From Candidatus Solirubrobacter pratensis (lineage in GTDB: Bacteria > Actinomycetota > Thermoleophilia > Solirubrobacterales > Solirubrobacteraceae): a stretch of DNA of 64,000 bases. How positions within the stretch are numbered: position 1 is the stretch's first letter; every line of letters begins with the position of its first letter. The stretch spans positions 434,001-498,000 of the forward strand of contig NZ_AUEK01000003.1 of NCBI RefSeq assembly GCF_000425945.1, read 5' to 3'. The translations under genes and the position numbers were made by a program. Of this stretch, positions 26,506 to 37,380 are shown piece after piece. The notes below the pieces were generated by a model. That model was given only the letters and a program-made list of their open reading frames with translations, was not told the DNA's origin and did no database searches.

Positions 26506-27285
26506 CTAGATCGTCACGCCGTAGCTCTCGATCACCGCGGCCGCGGTGTACGCGAGGCTCATGCGGGCGTAGCCGCCGTCGGCCCAGCCCGGCCCCCAGC
26601 TGGAGCGCAGGAGGAAGTGATCGGGTGCGTAGCCGAACAGCGCGGCGCAGTGACTGCCCGCGACGGTCCCCTCGTCGAAGCCGTCGAGCTCAGGCCCGGC
26701 GTGCTCGATGTTCCCGTCGATCTTGATCAGGACCGCGATGGGTCCGTGCTCGAACAGCCAGCGGCGCCAGCGCGGGAAGAAGCTCGAGCGGTCCTCGACC
26801 GCGTCGTCGCCGAGGTTGAAGTAGGCGCCGATCTTGTGCGCGGACGCGTAGAACGCGTCCGGCGCGCCGGCCGCAAGCCCGCGGTCCCACGGCAGCGCCT
26901 CCTCGGCCACCACGCCGAACTTGCGCGCGACGTCGAGCCCGGCCTTCAGGCTCGTCCCGTCCTCCTCCAGGAACGCCGACGGGTAATCCGTGCGCTTGTC
27001 GGTCTCCTTCGCCGACATCCACACCTGGCGGGCGGACAGCCGCGCGCCGGGCGCCAGGCGGCCGGCCTGCACGAGGTGCCAGCGCAGGACCGAGTCGGCG
27101 ACCGTCCAGCCGACGCAGGAGGCGGTCCGTCCCTGGTCCACGACGGGATGCCACGGCTCGCGCAGGTCGACCGTCTCGGGCAGGGGCGCCTGCCCGAGAC
27201 CGGCACGGGCCGGGCCGTAGTCGTCCTCGCGCCCGCGCGAGCGCAGGGCGACGGGGAGGCCGGGGAGCGCTAGCTCCCGATCCAC
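26506..27285 (-). CDS. papain-like (C1) cysteine peptidase homologue
   Basis: 259 residues. The C1A pattern is visible: PVVDQGRTASCVGWTVADS (catalytic Cys region), GSHCAALFGYAPD (catalytic His) and RSSWGPGWADGGYARMS in place of the usual NSWG..WG..GY, so the catalytic Asn reads Ser. No signal peptide or propeptide is seen, which is unusual for a C1 protease and suggests a cytosolic or non-proteolytic role. Its start overlaps the 3' end of the small gene upstream by 16 bases, so the two are probably co-translated. Confidence 0.8.
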   Translation of the reverse strand: MDRELALPGLPVALRSRGREDDYGPARAGLGQAPLPETVDLREPWHPVVDQGRTASCVGWTVADSVLRWHLVQAGRLAPGARLSARQVWMSAKETDKRTDYPSAFLEEDGTSLKAGLDVARKFGVVAEEALPWDRGLAAGAPDAFYASAHKIGAYFNLGDDAVEDRSSFFPRWRRWLFEHGPIAVLIKIDGNIEHAGPELDGFDEGTVAGSHCAALFGYAPDHFLLRSSWGPGWADGGYARMSLAYTAAAVIESYGVTI

Positions 27286-27536
27286 GATCCGGCGTCGTCG
27301 TGCAGGTCGTGCGCCTTGGCGGCGACCTGCTCGGCGTGGGTGGTGTCCGGCTGGAGCTCGTGGACGAGCTCGTAGTTCGCGACCGCCGAGGCGAGCGCGT
27401 AGGCGTGCGAATGGTCGCCGTGCTCCTTGGCGTCGTCGAACCTGCGGGCGAGCTCCTGCTGACGCTCGTCCTCGCTGAGGTCGGCGTACCCCGGCCAGGG
27501 CTCGCGCGCGGTCCTGCTTGACGTGACTTCAGCCAT
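27270..27536 (-). CDS. small acidic helical protein
   Basis: 88 residues, charged and helical (LSEDERQQELARRFDDAKEH, then AYALASAVANYELVHELQPD), without Cys or membrane segments. It overlaps the following C1-peptidase-like gene by 16 bases and is divergent from the FHA-regulator gene with a gap of about 40 bases. It could be a partner or inhibitor of the peptidase homologue; this is inference from overlap only. Confidence 0.65.
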   Translation of the reverse strand: MAEVTSSRTAREPWPGYADLSEDERQQELARRFDDAKEHGDHSHAYALASAVANYELVHELQPDTTHAEQVAAKAHDLHDDAGSWIGS

Positions 27537-27580
27537 CGCGCGACTCTATCTCGCGCGCAGACCTTAGAGTGCTCAGCGCC

Positions 27581-28240
27581 GTGAGCGAGTGGCCTGACCG
27601 ACACGCATCGACGCCGACCGAGCTGCAGGCGCGGCTCGCGGCCGAGCGCGCGGCGTCGCCGTTCATCGAGCTGCGCGACGGCGACGGCGTGCAGCAGCTG
27701 ATGCCGCTGCCCGGCGGCGGCCTGACGATCGGGCGCACGCCGCAGTCCGGGCTCGCGCTGACATGGGACGCGCAGGTGTCGCGCAGCCACGCGACGCTGG
27801 AGGCGATCGACGGCGTCTGGACGGTGCTCGACGACGGGCGCTCCACGAACGGGACCTTCGTCAACGAGGAGCGCGTGCAGGGGCGGCGGACGCTCAACCA
27901 CCTCGACGTGATCCGCGTGGGCGCGACGCGGCTGCGCTTCCACGACGCGACCGGCGAGGCGGCGCTGTCGCTGACCGAGGTGTCGACCGAGGCGCTCGTC
28001 CCGCCGCTCACGGCGGCGCAGCGGCGCGTGCTCGTCGCCCTATGCCGCTACGCCGATGGGCCGGCGACCAACGAGGAGATCGCGCGCGAGCTGACGGTGA
28101 GCATCGACACCGTCAAGACGCACATGCGCGCGCTGTTCGACGCGTTCCAGCTCGGGGCGGCGCCGCCCTACCGCAAGCGCTTCGAGCTCGTGCGGATGGC
28201 GGTCGGGGCCGGGCTCGTGCCGCCGCCCGAGCGGCGATAG
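27581..28240 (+). CDS. FHA-domain protein with C-terminal HTH
   Basis: About 219 residues. An FHA phosphothreonine-binding domain occupies residues 25-120: LTIGRTPQSGLALTWD, SRSHATLEAIDG and STNGTFVNEERV are the conserved loops. The C-terminal part (LTAAQRRVLVALCRYADG, then TNEEIARELTVSIDTVKTHM) is a helix-turn-helix like those of LuxR or AfsR-type regulators. This suggests a DNA-binding protein controlled by Ser/Thr phosphorylation. GTG 27581 chosen; GTG 27569 adds four residues. The two-component system follows by 25 bases. Confidence 0.85.
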   Translation: MSEWPDRHASTPTELQARLAAERAASPFIELRDGDGVQQLMPLPGGGLTIGRTPQSGLALTWDAQVSRSHATLEAIDGVWTVLDDGRSTNGTFVNEERVQGRRTLNHLDVIRVGATRLRFHDATGEAALSLTEVSTEALVPPLTAAQRRVLVALCRYADGPATNEEIARELTVSIDTVKTHMRALFDAFQLGAAPPYRKRFELVRMAVGAGLVPPPERR

Positions 28241-28265
28241 CCGATTCGCCTTACATTGGGAGGCG

Positions 28266-28976
28266 GTGAGCGACCGCCCGCTGGTGCTGTTCGTCGAGGA
28301 TGAGCCCTCGATCTTCGAGCCGTTCTCGGCTGCGTTGCGCCGCGAGGGGTTCGAGGCGGTCCTCGCGGGGACGCTGGCCGAGGCGCGCGCCGCCCTCGCC
28401 TCGCGCGCGCCGGACTTCGTGCTGCTCGACCTCGGGCTGCCCGACGGCGACGGGCGCGACCTGTGCCGCGAGCTGCGCGCCGCGTCGGACGTCCCGATCA
28501 TCGTGCTGACGGCGCGCGGGACCGAGCTCGAGCGCGTGCTCGGGCTCGAGCTGGGCGCCGACGACTACGTCGTCAAGCCGTTCAGCGGGGCCGAGGTGAT
28601 CGCGCGGATGCGAGCCGTCATGCGGCGCGCACGTCCCGCGCCGGCGCCGGCCGCGAACGGGCCGGTCGCGATCGGCCCGCTGCGCATCGACGCCGCGTCC
28701 CGGCGCGTCTGGCTCGAGCAGCAGGAGCTGCAGCTCTCGCGCAAGGAGTTCGACCTGCTGGCCGAGCTGGTCGCGCACGCCGGCGAGGTCGTCTCGCGCG
28801 AGGACCTGATGGCGCGCGTGTGGGACGAGAACTGGTTCGGCTCGACCAAGACGCTCGACGTGCACGTGCGCTGGCTGCGCGGCAAGCTCGGCGACGATCC
28901 GTCGGCGCCGCGCTTCCTGCACACCGTGCGCGGCGTCGGGTTCCGCTTCACCGGGGCGGACGAGTGGGCGCACTGA
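28266..28976 (+). CDS. OmpR-family response regulator
   Basis: 236 residues: receiver domain with acidic pair VEDEPS, phospho-acceptor Asp in VLLDLGLPDGDG, Thr in VLTARG and Lys in VVKPF; then a winged helix with LSRKEFDLLAELVAHAGEVVSRE and the terminal TVRGVGFRFTG. GTG start with ribosome site GGGAGG. It overlaps the histidine kinase gene by 13 bases, indicating a cognate pair. Confidence 0.94.
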   Translation: MSDRPLVLFVEDEPSIFEPFSAALRREGFEAVLAGTLAEARAALASRAPDFVLLDLGLPDGDGRDLCRELRAASDVPIIVLTARGTELERVLGLELGADDYVVKPFSGAEVIARMRAVMRRARPAPAPAANGPVAIGPLRIDAASRRVWLEQQELQLSRKEFDLLAELVAHAGEVVSREDLMARVWDENWFGSTKTLDVHVRWLRGKLGDDPSAPRFLHTVRGVGFRFTGADEWAH

Positions 28977-30367
28977 GCCTGCGTGCGCGGCTGCTGCTCG
29001 CGCTCGCCTACGTGCTCGTGCTGGCGGTCGGCGCGCTGCTCGTGCCGCTCGTGCGGTCGGTGCGCGACCGCGTCGGCGCCGAGGTGCGCACGCAGGCGCT
29101 CGCGCAGGCGGACGCCGTGGCGGCGGTCGCGGGCGCGTCGCCCGATGACCTGTCGGCCGCGATCGCCGGGCGTCCGGCCCCGGATCTCGACGTGCTCGTC
29201 TCGACCTCGGCGCGCACATCGCGCGGTCGCGTCGTGGTGGTCGGGCCCGACGGGCGGGTGATCGCCGACAGCTCGCCGGGGAGCATCGGCGCGGACTTCT
29301 CGTCGCGCCCGGAGATCGCGGGTGCGCTGCGCCGGCGCGTCGTGCAGGAGGAGCGCCCGAGCGCGACGCTCAACCAGCGGCTGCTGGCCACCGCGGTCCC
29401 GATCCGCAGCGCGCCGGGCGGCGCCGTGCGGGTCACCCAGAGCGTGGCGGCCGTGTCGCGCGCCGTGGACGCGGCGACCGTCGGGCTCGTGCTGATCGGC
29501 GTCGTCGTGCTCGGGCTGGGCCTCGCGGCGGGCGCGCTGCTGGCGGCGAGCGTGGTCCGGCCGATGCGGCGCCTCGCGGCCGCGGCGCGGCGGGCCGGCG
29601 AGGGCGACCTGGGCGTACGCGTGCCCGAGGAGGGCGCGCGCGAGCAGCGCGAGCTGGGGCGCGCGTTCAACGACATGACCGCGCGCGTGCAGCGGATGGT
29701 CGACGCCCAGCAGGCGTTCGTCGCCGACGCCTCGCACCAGCTGCGGACGCCGCTGGCGGGACTGCGGCTGCGGCTCGAGGAGGCGGCCGCGGAGGCAGGC
29801 GAAGGGCCGGCGCGGGCGCAGGTCGACGGCGCGCTCGGCGAGGTCGATCGCCTCTCGGGCATTCTCACCGAGCTGCTCGTGCTGAGCGAGGCGGGCGCCG
29901 CGCGGGCGCCGGACGCCGCCGTCGACCCGCTGCGCGCGTGCCGCCGCGCCGCGACGCGCTGGAGCGGGCACGATGCGCGGGTCGTCGTCGAGGGCGGCGA
30001 CGGCGCCGCGGTGCGCTGCGCCGCCGCCGACCTCGACCGCATCCTCGACGTCCTGATCGAGAACGCGCTCGCCTACGGGCCGGCGGGCCAGACGATCGCC
30101 CTGACGGCCGACGCGGGCCGCATCACCGTGGCCGACGAGGGCCCGGGGCTGGCCGGAGGCGAGGAGGAGTCCGTGTTCAACCGCTTCCACCGCGGCTCCG
30201 CGGGCCGCGCCGTCCGCGGCGGCACCGGCCTCGGCCTCGCGATCGCTCGCGAGCTGGCCTCGCGCTGGGAGGGCACGGTCACGCTCGCCAACGGCACGGC
30301 CGGCGGCGCGGTCGCCACCGTCACGCTCCCGCTCGTCACGGCACCGGTGCTGGAGGCGGCGCCGTGA
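28964..30367 (+). CDS. sensor histidine kinase
   Basis: 467 residues. TM1 (LLLALAYVLVLAVGALLVPL), an extracytoplasmic sensor of about 120 residues, TM2 (VGLVLIGVVVLGLGLAAGALL), HAMP linker (RPMRRLAAAARRAGEGDLGVRV), H-box ADASHQLRTPLAGLRLRLEE with the phospho-His, N-box ENALAYG, and G-boxes ADEGPGL and GGTGLGLAIA. The GTG start lies inside the response-regulator gene. Signal unknown. The two downstream small proteins may be its regulon or partners. Confidence 0.93.
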   Translation: MGALSLRARLLLALAYVLVLAVGALLVPLVRSVRDRVGAEVRTQALAQADAVAAVAGASPDDLSAAIAGRPAPDLDVLVSTSARTSRGRVVVVGPDGRVIADSSPGSIGADFSSRPEIAGALRRRVVQEERPSATLNQRLLATAVPIRSAPGGAVRVTQSVAAVSRAVDAATVGLVLIGVVVLGLGLAAGALLAASVVRPMRRLAAAARRAGEGDLGVRVPEEGAREQRELGRAFNDMTARVQRMVDAQQAFVADASHQLRTPLAGLRLRLEEAAAEAGEGPARAQVDGALGEVDRLSGILTELLVLSEAGAARAPDAAVDPLRACRRAATRWSGHDARVVVEGGDGAAVRCAAADLDRILDVLIENALAYGPAGQTIALTADAGRITVADEGPGLAGGEEESVFNRFHRGSAGRAVRGGTGLGLAIARELASRWEGTVTLANGTAGGAVATVTLPLVTAPVLEAAP

Positions 30368-30422
30368 CGCGCCGTCGCGGCATCGCCGGCCGTTGGCCGG
30401 CACGCGGCTCCGGGAGCCGCTC

Positions 30423-30770
30423 GTGACCGGCTGGCGGCGCACGGCGCTGTGGATCGGCGCCGCCGTTGCGGGGCTCGTCGTCGCGGCCGCGCTCACGACG
30501 GCGGCGGCGACGCTCTCGAATCAGCGCGTCGGCATCTCCTCCGAGCCGCTCACGGCCGGGAGCGAGCTGGCGCCCGCGGCGACCGCCACGGCCACCGCCA
30601 CGCGAACGCCGAGGCCGGCGCGTACGGCGCGGCCGAAGCGGACCCCGCCCCCGCGCGGGACGGCGACGCCGACCCCCACCGCGGCGCCGACGGTCGACGA
30701 CCACGGAGGCCACGGCGGCGTCGACGGCGGCGGCGGTCGCGGGCGTGGTCGCGGTGGCGGCGACGACTGA
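30423..30770 (+). CDS. small membrane-anchored protein with Gly/His/Asp tail
   Basis: About 115 residues: one N-terminal hydrophobic helix (TALWIGAAVAGLVVAAALTT), a Thr/Ala/Pro/Arg-rich linker, then a tail DDHGGHGGVDGGGGRGRG ending in GGGDD. The tail could bind metal ions. It follows the histidine kinase by 55 bases. GTG 30423 places the helix at the N-terminus; TTG 30393 is possible. A second protein of the same plan follows at 30873. Confidence 0.6.
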   Translation: MTGWRRTALWIGAAVAGLVVAAALTTAAATLSNQRVGISSEPLTAGSELAPAATATATATRTPRPARTARPKRTPPPRGTATPTPTAAPTVDDHGGHGGVDGGGGRGRGRGGGDD

Positions 30771-30872
30771 GGTCCGACTCGAGCGGCTCGCCGGCCGCGC
30801 CGGCGCGAGGCTTTCCCGAATCTTTCCCCGCTGCTCGCCGGCGCTTGGGGGGCCGCGCGCGACCGTGGGGGC

Positions 30873-31232
30873 ATGTCCTTCAAGACTCCCACCGCCATCG
30901 CCGCCGGCGTCGTGTGCGCGCTCGCGGGCGTCGCCGGCGCCGCGCTCGCCCTACCGTCCTCTCCGCCGCAGCCGGCCGCCGCGGTCGCCACTGCCACGCC
31001 GTCCCCGCAGGTCCGCACGGAGACCGTCCGCCCGACGATCCACGTCGAGCGGCGCGCCCGCGGCCGCGACGACGCGCCGTCCCGGGCGGCCACGCCGGTC
31101 CGCCCGCGCCCGGTCCCGGCCGTGGCGACGGTCGACGACTCCGGCCACGACCGCGGGTTCGACGACTCCGGCCGCCACGGAGGCTCGGGCCGCCACGGCG
31201 GCGGGCGCGGGCGCGGCGGCGACGACGACTGA
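30873..31232 (+). CDS. small secreted protein with Gly/His/Asp tail
   Basis: 119 residues: signal peptide or anchor (TAIAAGVVCALAGVAGAALA), a Pro/Thr/Arg linker, and a tail with SGHDRGF, SGRHGGSGRHGGGRGRG and a final GGDDD. The architecture and tail match the product of 30423, so the two probably arose by duplication. The tail looks suited to metal or polyanion binding. No homologue with known function comes to mind. It is followed by the regulated clpB promoter. Confidence 0.65.
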   Translation: MSFKTPTAIAAGVVCALAGVAGAALALPSSPPQPAAAVATATPSPQVRTETVRPTIHVERRARGRDDAPSRAATPVRPRPVPAVATVDDSGHDRGFDDSGRHGGSGRHGGGRGRGGDDD

Positions 31233-31248
31233 AGCGCTGAGGCCGAGG

Positions 31249-31277
31249 TTGATGCGGCAACCGCGGCGAGCTAAGAT
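31249..31277 (+). promoter_or_regulatory. putative clpB promoter
   Basis: -35 TTGATG (31249-31254), 17-base spacer, -10 TAAGAT (31272-31277). The operator begins four bases after the -10 start, exactly the offset found at dnaK. Confidence 0.65.
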
Positions 31278-31298
31278 CTTAGTCAACCCGACTGAGAT
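31276..31298. promoter_or_regulatory. HAIR-like operator of clpB
   Basis: Arms ATCTTAG (31276-31282) and CTGAGAT (31292-31298), one mismatch, 9-base spacer; with inner bases the arms extend to ATCTTAGTC and GACTGAGAT. Nearly the same as the dnaK element at 16453-16475, with the same position relative to the -10 box. Likely HspR target. Confidence 0.7.
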
Positions 31299-31316
31299 TT
31301 AGGAATCCGCCTGAAC

Positions 31317-33874
<2,558 letters not shown>

Positions 33875-33878
<4 letters not shown>

Positions 33879-34555
33879 TGCTGCGGCCGGGGCTTCTTGG
33901 TCACTTCGACTTTGAGCTTCGTGTACAGGCGGGCCTGCGGGTTGTAGGCCTGCTCCTGGTCGAACTGGATCCACCAGCGCCCGGGCTTCGGGTTCTTGAA
34001 CGGGAACTGGCGCCGGCGGACCGAGAGCAGGCCGCAGTCGCCGTACGGCTTGCCGAGCCGCACGGTCTGCCGGACCTTGCCCTTGAAGACGTAGTGCGCG
34101 TAGACCGGCGCGAGCTTGTCGGTCAGCCCGCGCACGCGGAAGCGCACGCGGCTCGAGGTGGTCGCGGGCGTCGACGGCGACTGCGTGACCGACAGCGCGG
34201 TGACCTTCGCGACGTGGGTGGCCATCTGGCCGTTATCGCGGGCCTCCGCGAGCCGGAGCGTGAACAGCCGCTGGCCCGAGTCGACATACGGCGCCTGCAC
34301 GGATCCCGAGAGGTTGCCCAGGCCGTCGGTCTGCGGCAGCGAATCGGCCGGCGCCTGGGAGACCTCGTCGACGAAGACGTTCATGCGCGTGTTCCCGGCG
34401 AAGCCGCTCGCGTTGATCGTCACCGGCTCGCGCTCGTCCGGCCTGGCGGAGACGTAGCACGTCTTGTCCAGGGTGAAGTCGGGGATGGCGAAGGCGGCCG
34501 CCGGAGTCGCCAGCACGGCGACGACGGCGCCTGCGAGCGACAGGCGTAGGTGCAT
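33875..34555 (-). CDS. secreted protein of unknown function
   Basis: 226 residues with a signal peptide ([20 protein letters not shown], cleavage near residue 23). The mature part is beta-rich: [39 protein letters not shown], and a C-terminal part with [24 protein letters not shown] and [13 protein letters not shown]. Two Cys could pair. The fold may be Ig-like repeats (about 25-125 and 125-226). No enzyme motif. ATG 34555 begins the signal peptide; ATG 34576 is possible. Converges on clpB with a shared CTAG stop. Confidence 0.8.
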
Positions 34556-34627
34556 CGATGAGAGAGAACACCGCATCTGGGCCGGAGGTTCGGTAGAAGG
34601 TTGGGGATACCCAGCGAGGAGGATGCC

Positions 34628-34909
34628 GTGCCGACCTACATCATGCTGTCCACGCTCACGCCGGAGGGCATCCAGACCGTCAAGAACAACCCGTCGCGGA
34701 TCCGCGAGGTCAATCGCGAGGTCGAGCAGCTCGGGGCGACGGTCAAGGCGCAGTGGGCCACGCTCGGCCACTTCGACTTCGTGAACATCGTCGAGGCGCC
34801 GGACGAGAAGACGATGGCCCGCATCTCGCTCGAGCTCGGCTCGCGGGGCACCGGCCACTACGAGACGCTGATCGCGATCCCCATCGACGACTTCATCGCC
34901 AGTCTGTGA
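34628..34909 (+). CDS. GYD-domain protein
   Basis: 93 residues matching the GYD family: TYIMLSTLTPEGIQTVKNNP at the start, GHFDFVNIVEAPDEKTMARISLELGSRG and ETLIAIP. Small dimeric alpha/beta-barrel-like proteins with no firmly known role. GTG start with a strong ribosome site (GAGGAGGA). Its TGA overlaps the GTG of purD, so it is the first gene of the purD unit and translationally coupled. Confidence 0.85.
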   Translation: MPTYIMLSTLTPEGIQTVKNNPSRIREVNREVEQLGATVKAQWATLGHFDFVNIVEAPDEKTMARISLELGSRGTGHYETLIAIPIDDFIASL

Positions 34910-36129
34910 AGGTCCTCGTCATCGGCGGCGGAGGCCGCGAGCACGCCATCGTGCGGGCGCTGCGGCGCTCGCCCCAGGCGCCGCAGGTCTTCTGCTCCCC
35001 CGGCAACGCCGGCATCGCGCGCGACGCCGATCCGCTGGAGGGCGCCGACGACCCCGCGGCGATCAAGGCGGCGGGCATCGAGCTGGTCGTGATCGGGCCG
35101 GAGGCGCCGCTCGTCGCGGGCTTCGCCGACGCCTGCACGGACGCCGGTCTGCTCGTCTTCGGCCCGAGCAAGGCCGCCGCGCGGCTGGAGGGCTCCAAGG
35201 CGCACGCCAAGGGCGTGATGGCCGCCGCCGGCGTGCCGACGGCCGGCCACGCGGTCGTCTCCGGCGTCGCGGAGGGCCTGGCCGCTATCGACCGCTATCC
35301 CGCCGTGATCAAGGCCGACGGGCTCGCCGCGGGCAAGGGCGTCGTGATCGCGCAGGACGACGCCGAGGCGCGCGCGGCGCTGAGCGAGATGCTCGAGGAC
35401 AAGCGCTTCGGGGACGTTCCGGTGGTGATCGAGGAGTTCCTCGAGGGCGAGGAGCTGAGCCTGCTCGCGCTGTGCGACGGCGAGTCCGCGCTCCCGCTCG
35501 CCCCCGCGCGCGACTACAAGCGCATCGGCGAGGGCGACACCGGTCCCAATACCGGCGGGATGGGCGCCTACTCGCCGGTCGAAGGCGCGGGCGCGGCGCT
35601 CATCGAGCAGGTCCGCCAGACGATCCTGCAGCCGGTGGTCGAGGAGCTCGGGCGCCAGGGAACGCCGTTCCACGGCGTCCTCTACGCCGGCTTGATGCTC
35701 ACGGCGCAGGGACCGAAGGTGCTCGAGTTCAACGTCCGCTTCGGCGATCCGGAGACGCAGGCCGTGCTCCCGCGGCTGCGCAGCGACCTGCTCGACCTGA
35801 TGCTGCGCACGACCCGCCCCGGCGGGCTGGAAGGCGCGACGCTGTCGTGGGACGACCGCGCGGCGGTGACCGTCGTGCTCGCCTCGCGCGGCTACCCGCA
35901 GTCGTCCTCCTCGGGTGACGTGATCAAGTTCGGCGGCGTCCCGCGCGGGATCGAGGTCACGCACGCGGGCACGGCGGAGCGCGACGGCGCGATCGTGACC
36001 GCCGGCGGCCGCGTGCTGAACGTGACCGCGCTCGGTGACGACGTCCGGACCGCGCGCGCGGCCGCGTATGCTGCCGCGGACGTGATCGACTTCGACGGCA
36101 AGACCCTGCGCCGGGACATCGCGGCGTGA
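34906..36129 (+). CDS. purD: phosphoribosylamine-glycine ligase
   Basis: Second step of purine synthesis: phosphoribosylamine plus glycine plus ATP to GAR. 407 residues, ATP-grasp fold. VLVIGGGGREHAIV at the N-terminus, YPAVIKADGLAAGKGV (ATP-binding), the signature RFGDPETQAVLPRL and the terminal RRD region are typical. GTG start overlaps the stop of the GYD gene (GTGA). purE follows after 67 bases in the same direction. Confidence 0.97.
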   Translation: MKVLVIGGGGREHAIVRALRRSPQAPQVFCSPGNAGIARDADPLEGADDPAAIKAAGIELVVIGPEAPLVAGFADACTDAGLLVFGPSKAAARLEGSKAHAKGVMAAAGVPTAGHAVVSGVAEGLAAIDRYPAVIKADGLAAGKGVVIAQDDAEARAALSEMLEDKRFGDVPVVIEEFLEGEELSLLALCDGESALPLAPARDYKRIGEGDTGPNTGGMGAYSPVEGAGAALIEQVRQTILQPVVEELGRQGTPFHGVLYAGLMLTAQGPKVLEFNVRFGDPETQAVLPRLRSDLLDLMLRTTRPGGLEGATLSWDDRAAVTVVLASRGYPQSSSSGDVIKFGGVPRGIEVTHAGTAERDGAIVTAGGRVLNVTALGDDVRTARAAAYAAADVIDFDGKTLRRDIAA

Positions 36130-36196
36130 CCATCTGCGAACCGATGGAAAGACCGACCACCAACGCGACCCTCCGCACCAGCGGCGGTGACCGCCC

Positions 36197-36652
36197 GTGA
36201 GCGAGCCTGTGGCGGAGGCCGAGCCCGGCCTCGAGGCCCTCGAGACCGACGCCCCGAGCGTCGGCATCGTGATGGGCTCCAAGTCCGACATGCCCGCCAT
36301 GGAGAAGGCGGCCAAGGAGCTGACCGAGCGCGGCATCTCGCACGAGATCCGCGTCATGTCGGCGCACCGCGACCCCGAGCTGGTCGCCGACTACGCGAAG
36401 AACGCGCGCCTGCGCGGGCTGAAGGTGATCATCGCCGGCGCCGGGCTCTCCGCCGCGCTTCCCGGCGTCGTCGCCGCGCACAGCGACCTGCCGGTGATCG
36501 GCGTGCCGCTGACGTCCTCGACCTCGGTCGCGGGCGGGCTCGACGCGCTGCTCGCGATCGCCCAGATGCCGCCCGGCGTGCCGGTCGCGTGCGTGGGCGT
36601 CGACAACGCCCGCAACGCCGCGGTGCTGGCGGCGCGCATCCTCAGCGCCTGA
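36197..36652 (+). CDS. purE: N5-carboxyaminoimidazole ribonucleotide mutase
   Basis: Converts N5-CAIR to CAIR. 151 residues: VGIVMGSKSDMPAMEKAAKE, the active-site VMSAHRDPE with conserved His, and AAHSDLPVIGVPL. An N-terminal extension of about 20 acidic residues precedes the core. Its partner PurK (N5-CAIR synthetase) is not in this window. GTG start. The 3' end overlaps the convergent TetR gene by 11 bases. Confidence 0.95.
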   Translation: MSEPVAEAEPGLEALETDAPSVGIVMGSKSDMPAMEKAAKELTERGISHEIRVMSAHRDPELVADYAKNARLRGLKVIIAGAGLSAALPGVVAAHSDLPVIGVPLTSSTSVAGGLDALLAIAQMPPGVPVACVGVDNARNAAVLAARILSA

Positions 36653-37349
36653 GCATCGCCTCGACGCCGTCGAGGATGCGCTCGAGGCCGAACGCGAAGT
36701 CGGCATCGCGCGTGTCCTCGGCGTCGTCGAACACGCCCGCGTCCACGACCCGCTTCACGGCGGGCCAGCGGTCGTCGACGAGCGTGTGCATGACCGTGAC
36801 GTAGGCGGCGAGCGGGTCGGTCGCCGGGTCGCCGCTGCCGGGCGCGAGCTCCGCCTCGAGGCGCGCCTGCCAGAACACGTAGCCGTTGATCGTCAGGATC
36901 AGCTGCGCCTTCTCGTCCTCGGCCAGCGGTGTCCCGGCCAGGGGCGCCAGGCCGCGCTCCATCAGCGTCACGCTCGCCGGCGTCGCCGGGGGCGGGCTGA
37001 TGCGCACGTAGAGCACCCACGGGTGGGCGCGCACCAGCCGCAGGATGTCCCACGCCCAGCCCTCCAGGCCCGCGCGCCAGCCGTCGTAGGGCTCGGCCGG
37101 CGGCAGCGCCATCACGCGATCCATCATCAGCACGAGCAGCTCGTCCTTGCTGCGCACGTGCCGGTACAGCGACATCGTCGTGAAGCCGAGCGCGTTGGCC
37201 ACGCGCGCCATCGAGACGGCGTCGAGTCCCTCCGCATCGGCAAGCTCGATCGCCGCCGCGACGACCTTGCCGGCGGTGAGGCCGCCGCGCCGCGGCTTGC
37301 CCGGCTCGGGCGCCCACAGGCGGTCGAGTCCGGGAGGCAGCGCTTGCAT
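36642..37349 (-). CDS. TetR-family regulator of the adjacent ABC exporter
   Basis: 235 residues. N-terminal HTH: GKVVAAAIELADAEGLDAVS, then RVANALGFTTMSLYRHVRSKDELL. The C-terminal ligand domain is of the TetR_C_1 type (WAWDILRLVRAHPWVLYV). Divergent from a DrrA/DrrB-type exporter, with a perfect 15-bp palindrome at 37366-37380 between the starts. ATG 37349 gives the usual N-terminal arm; ATG 37391 would run through the palindrome and into the ABC gene. Confidence 0.92.
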   Translation of the reverse strand: MQALPPGLDRLWAPEPGKPRRGGLTAGKVVAAAIELADAEGLDAVSMARVANALGFTTMSLYRHVRSKDELLVLMMDRVMALPPAEPYDGWRAGLEGWAWDILRLVRAHPWVLYVRISPPPATPASVTLMERGLAPLAGTPLAEDEKAQLILTINGYVFWQARLEAELAPGSGDPATDPLAAYVTVMHTLVDDRWPAVKRVVDAGVFDDAEDTRDADFAFGLERILDGVEAMLRR

Positions 37350-37365
37350 GCTTCGAGTGTACGTG

Positions 37366-37380
37366 ATACACAATGTGTAT
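37366..37380. promoter_or_regulatory. perfect palindrome, TetR operator overlapping the ABC gene start
   Basis: ATACACA-A-TGTGTAT is an exact 15-bp inverted repeat. It covers both candidate ATG codons of the ABC ATPase gene (37373 and 37379) at least in part and lies 17 bases upstream of the tetR start. A further half-site copy ATACACAAT follows at 37384-37392 inside the gene. Very probably the TetR binding site. Confidence 0.75.
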
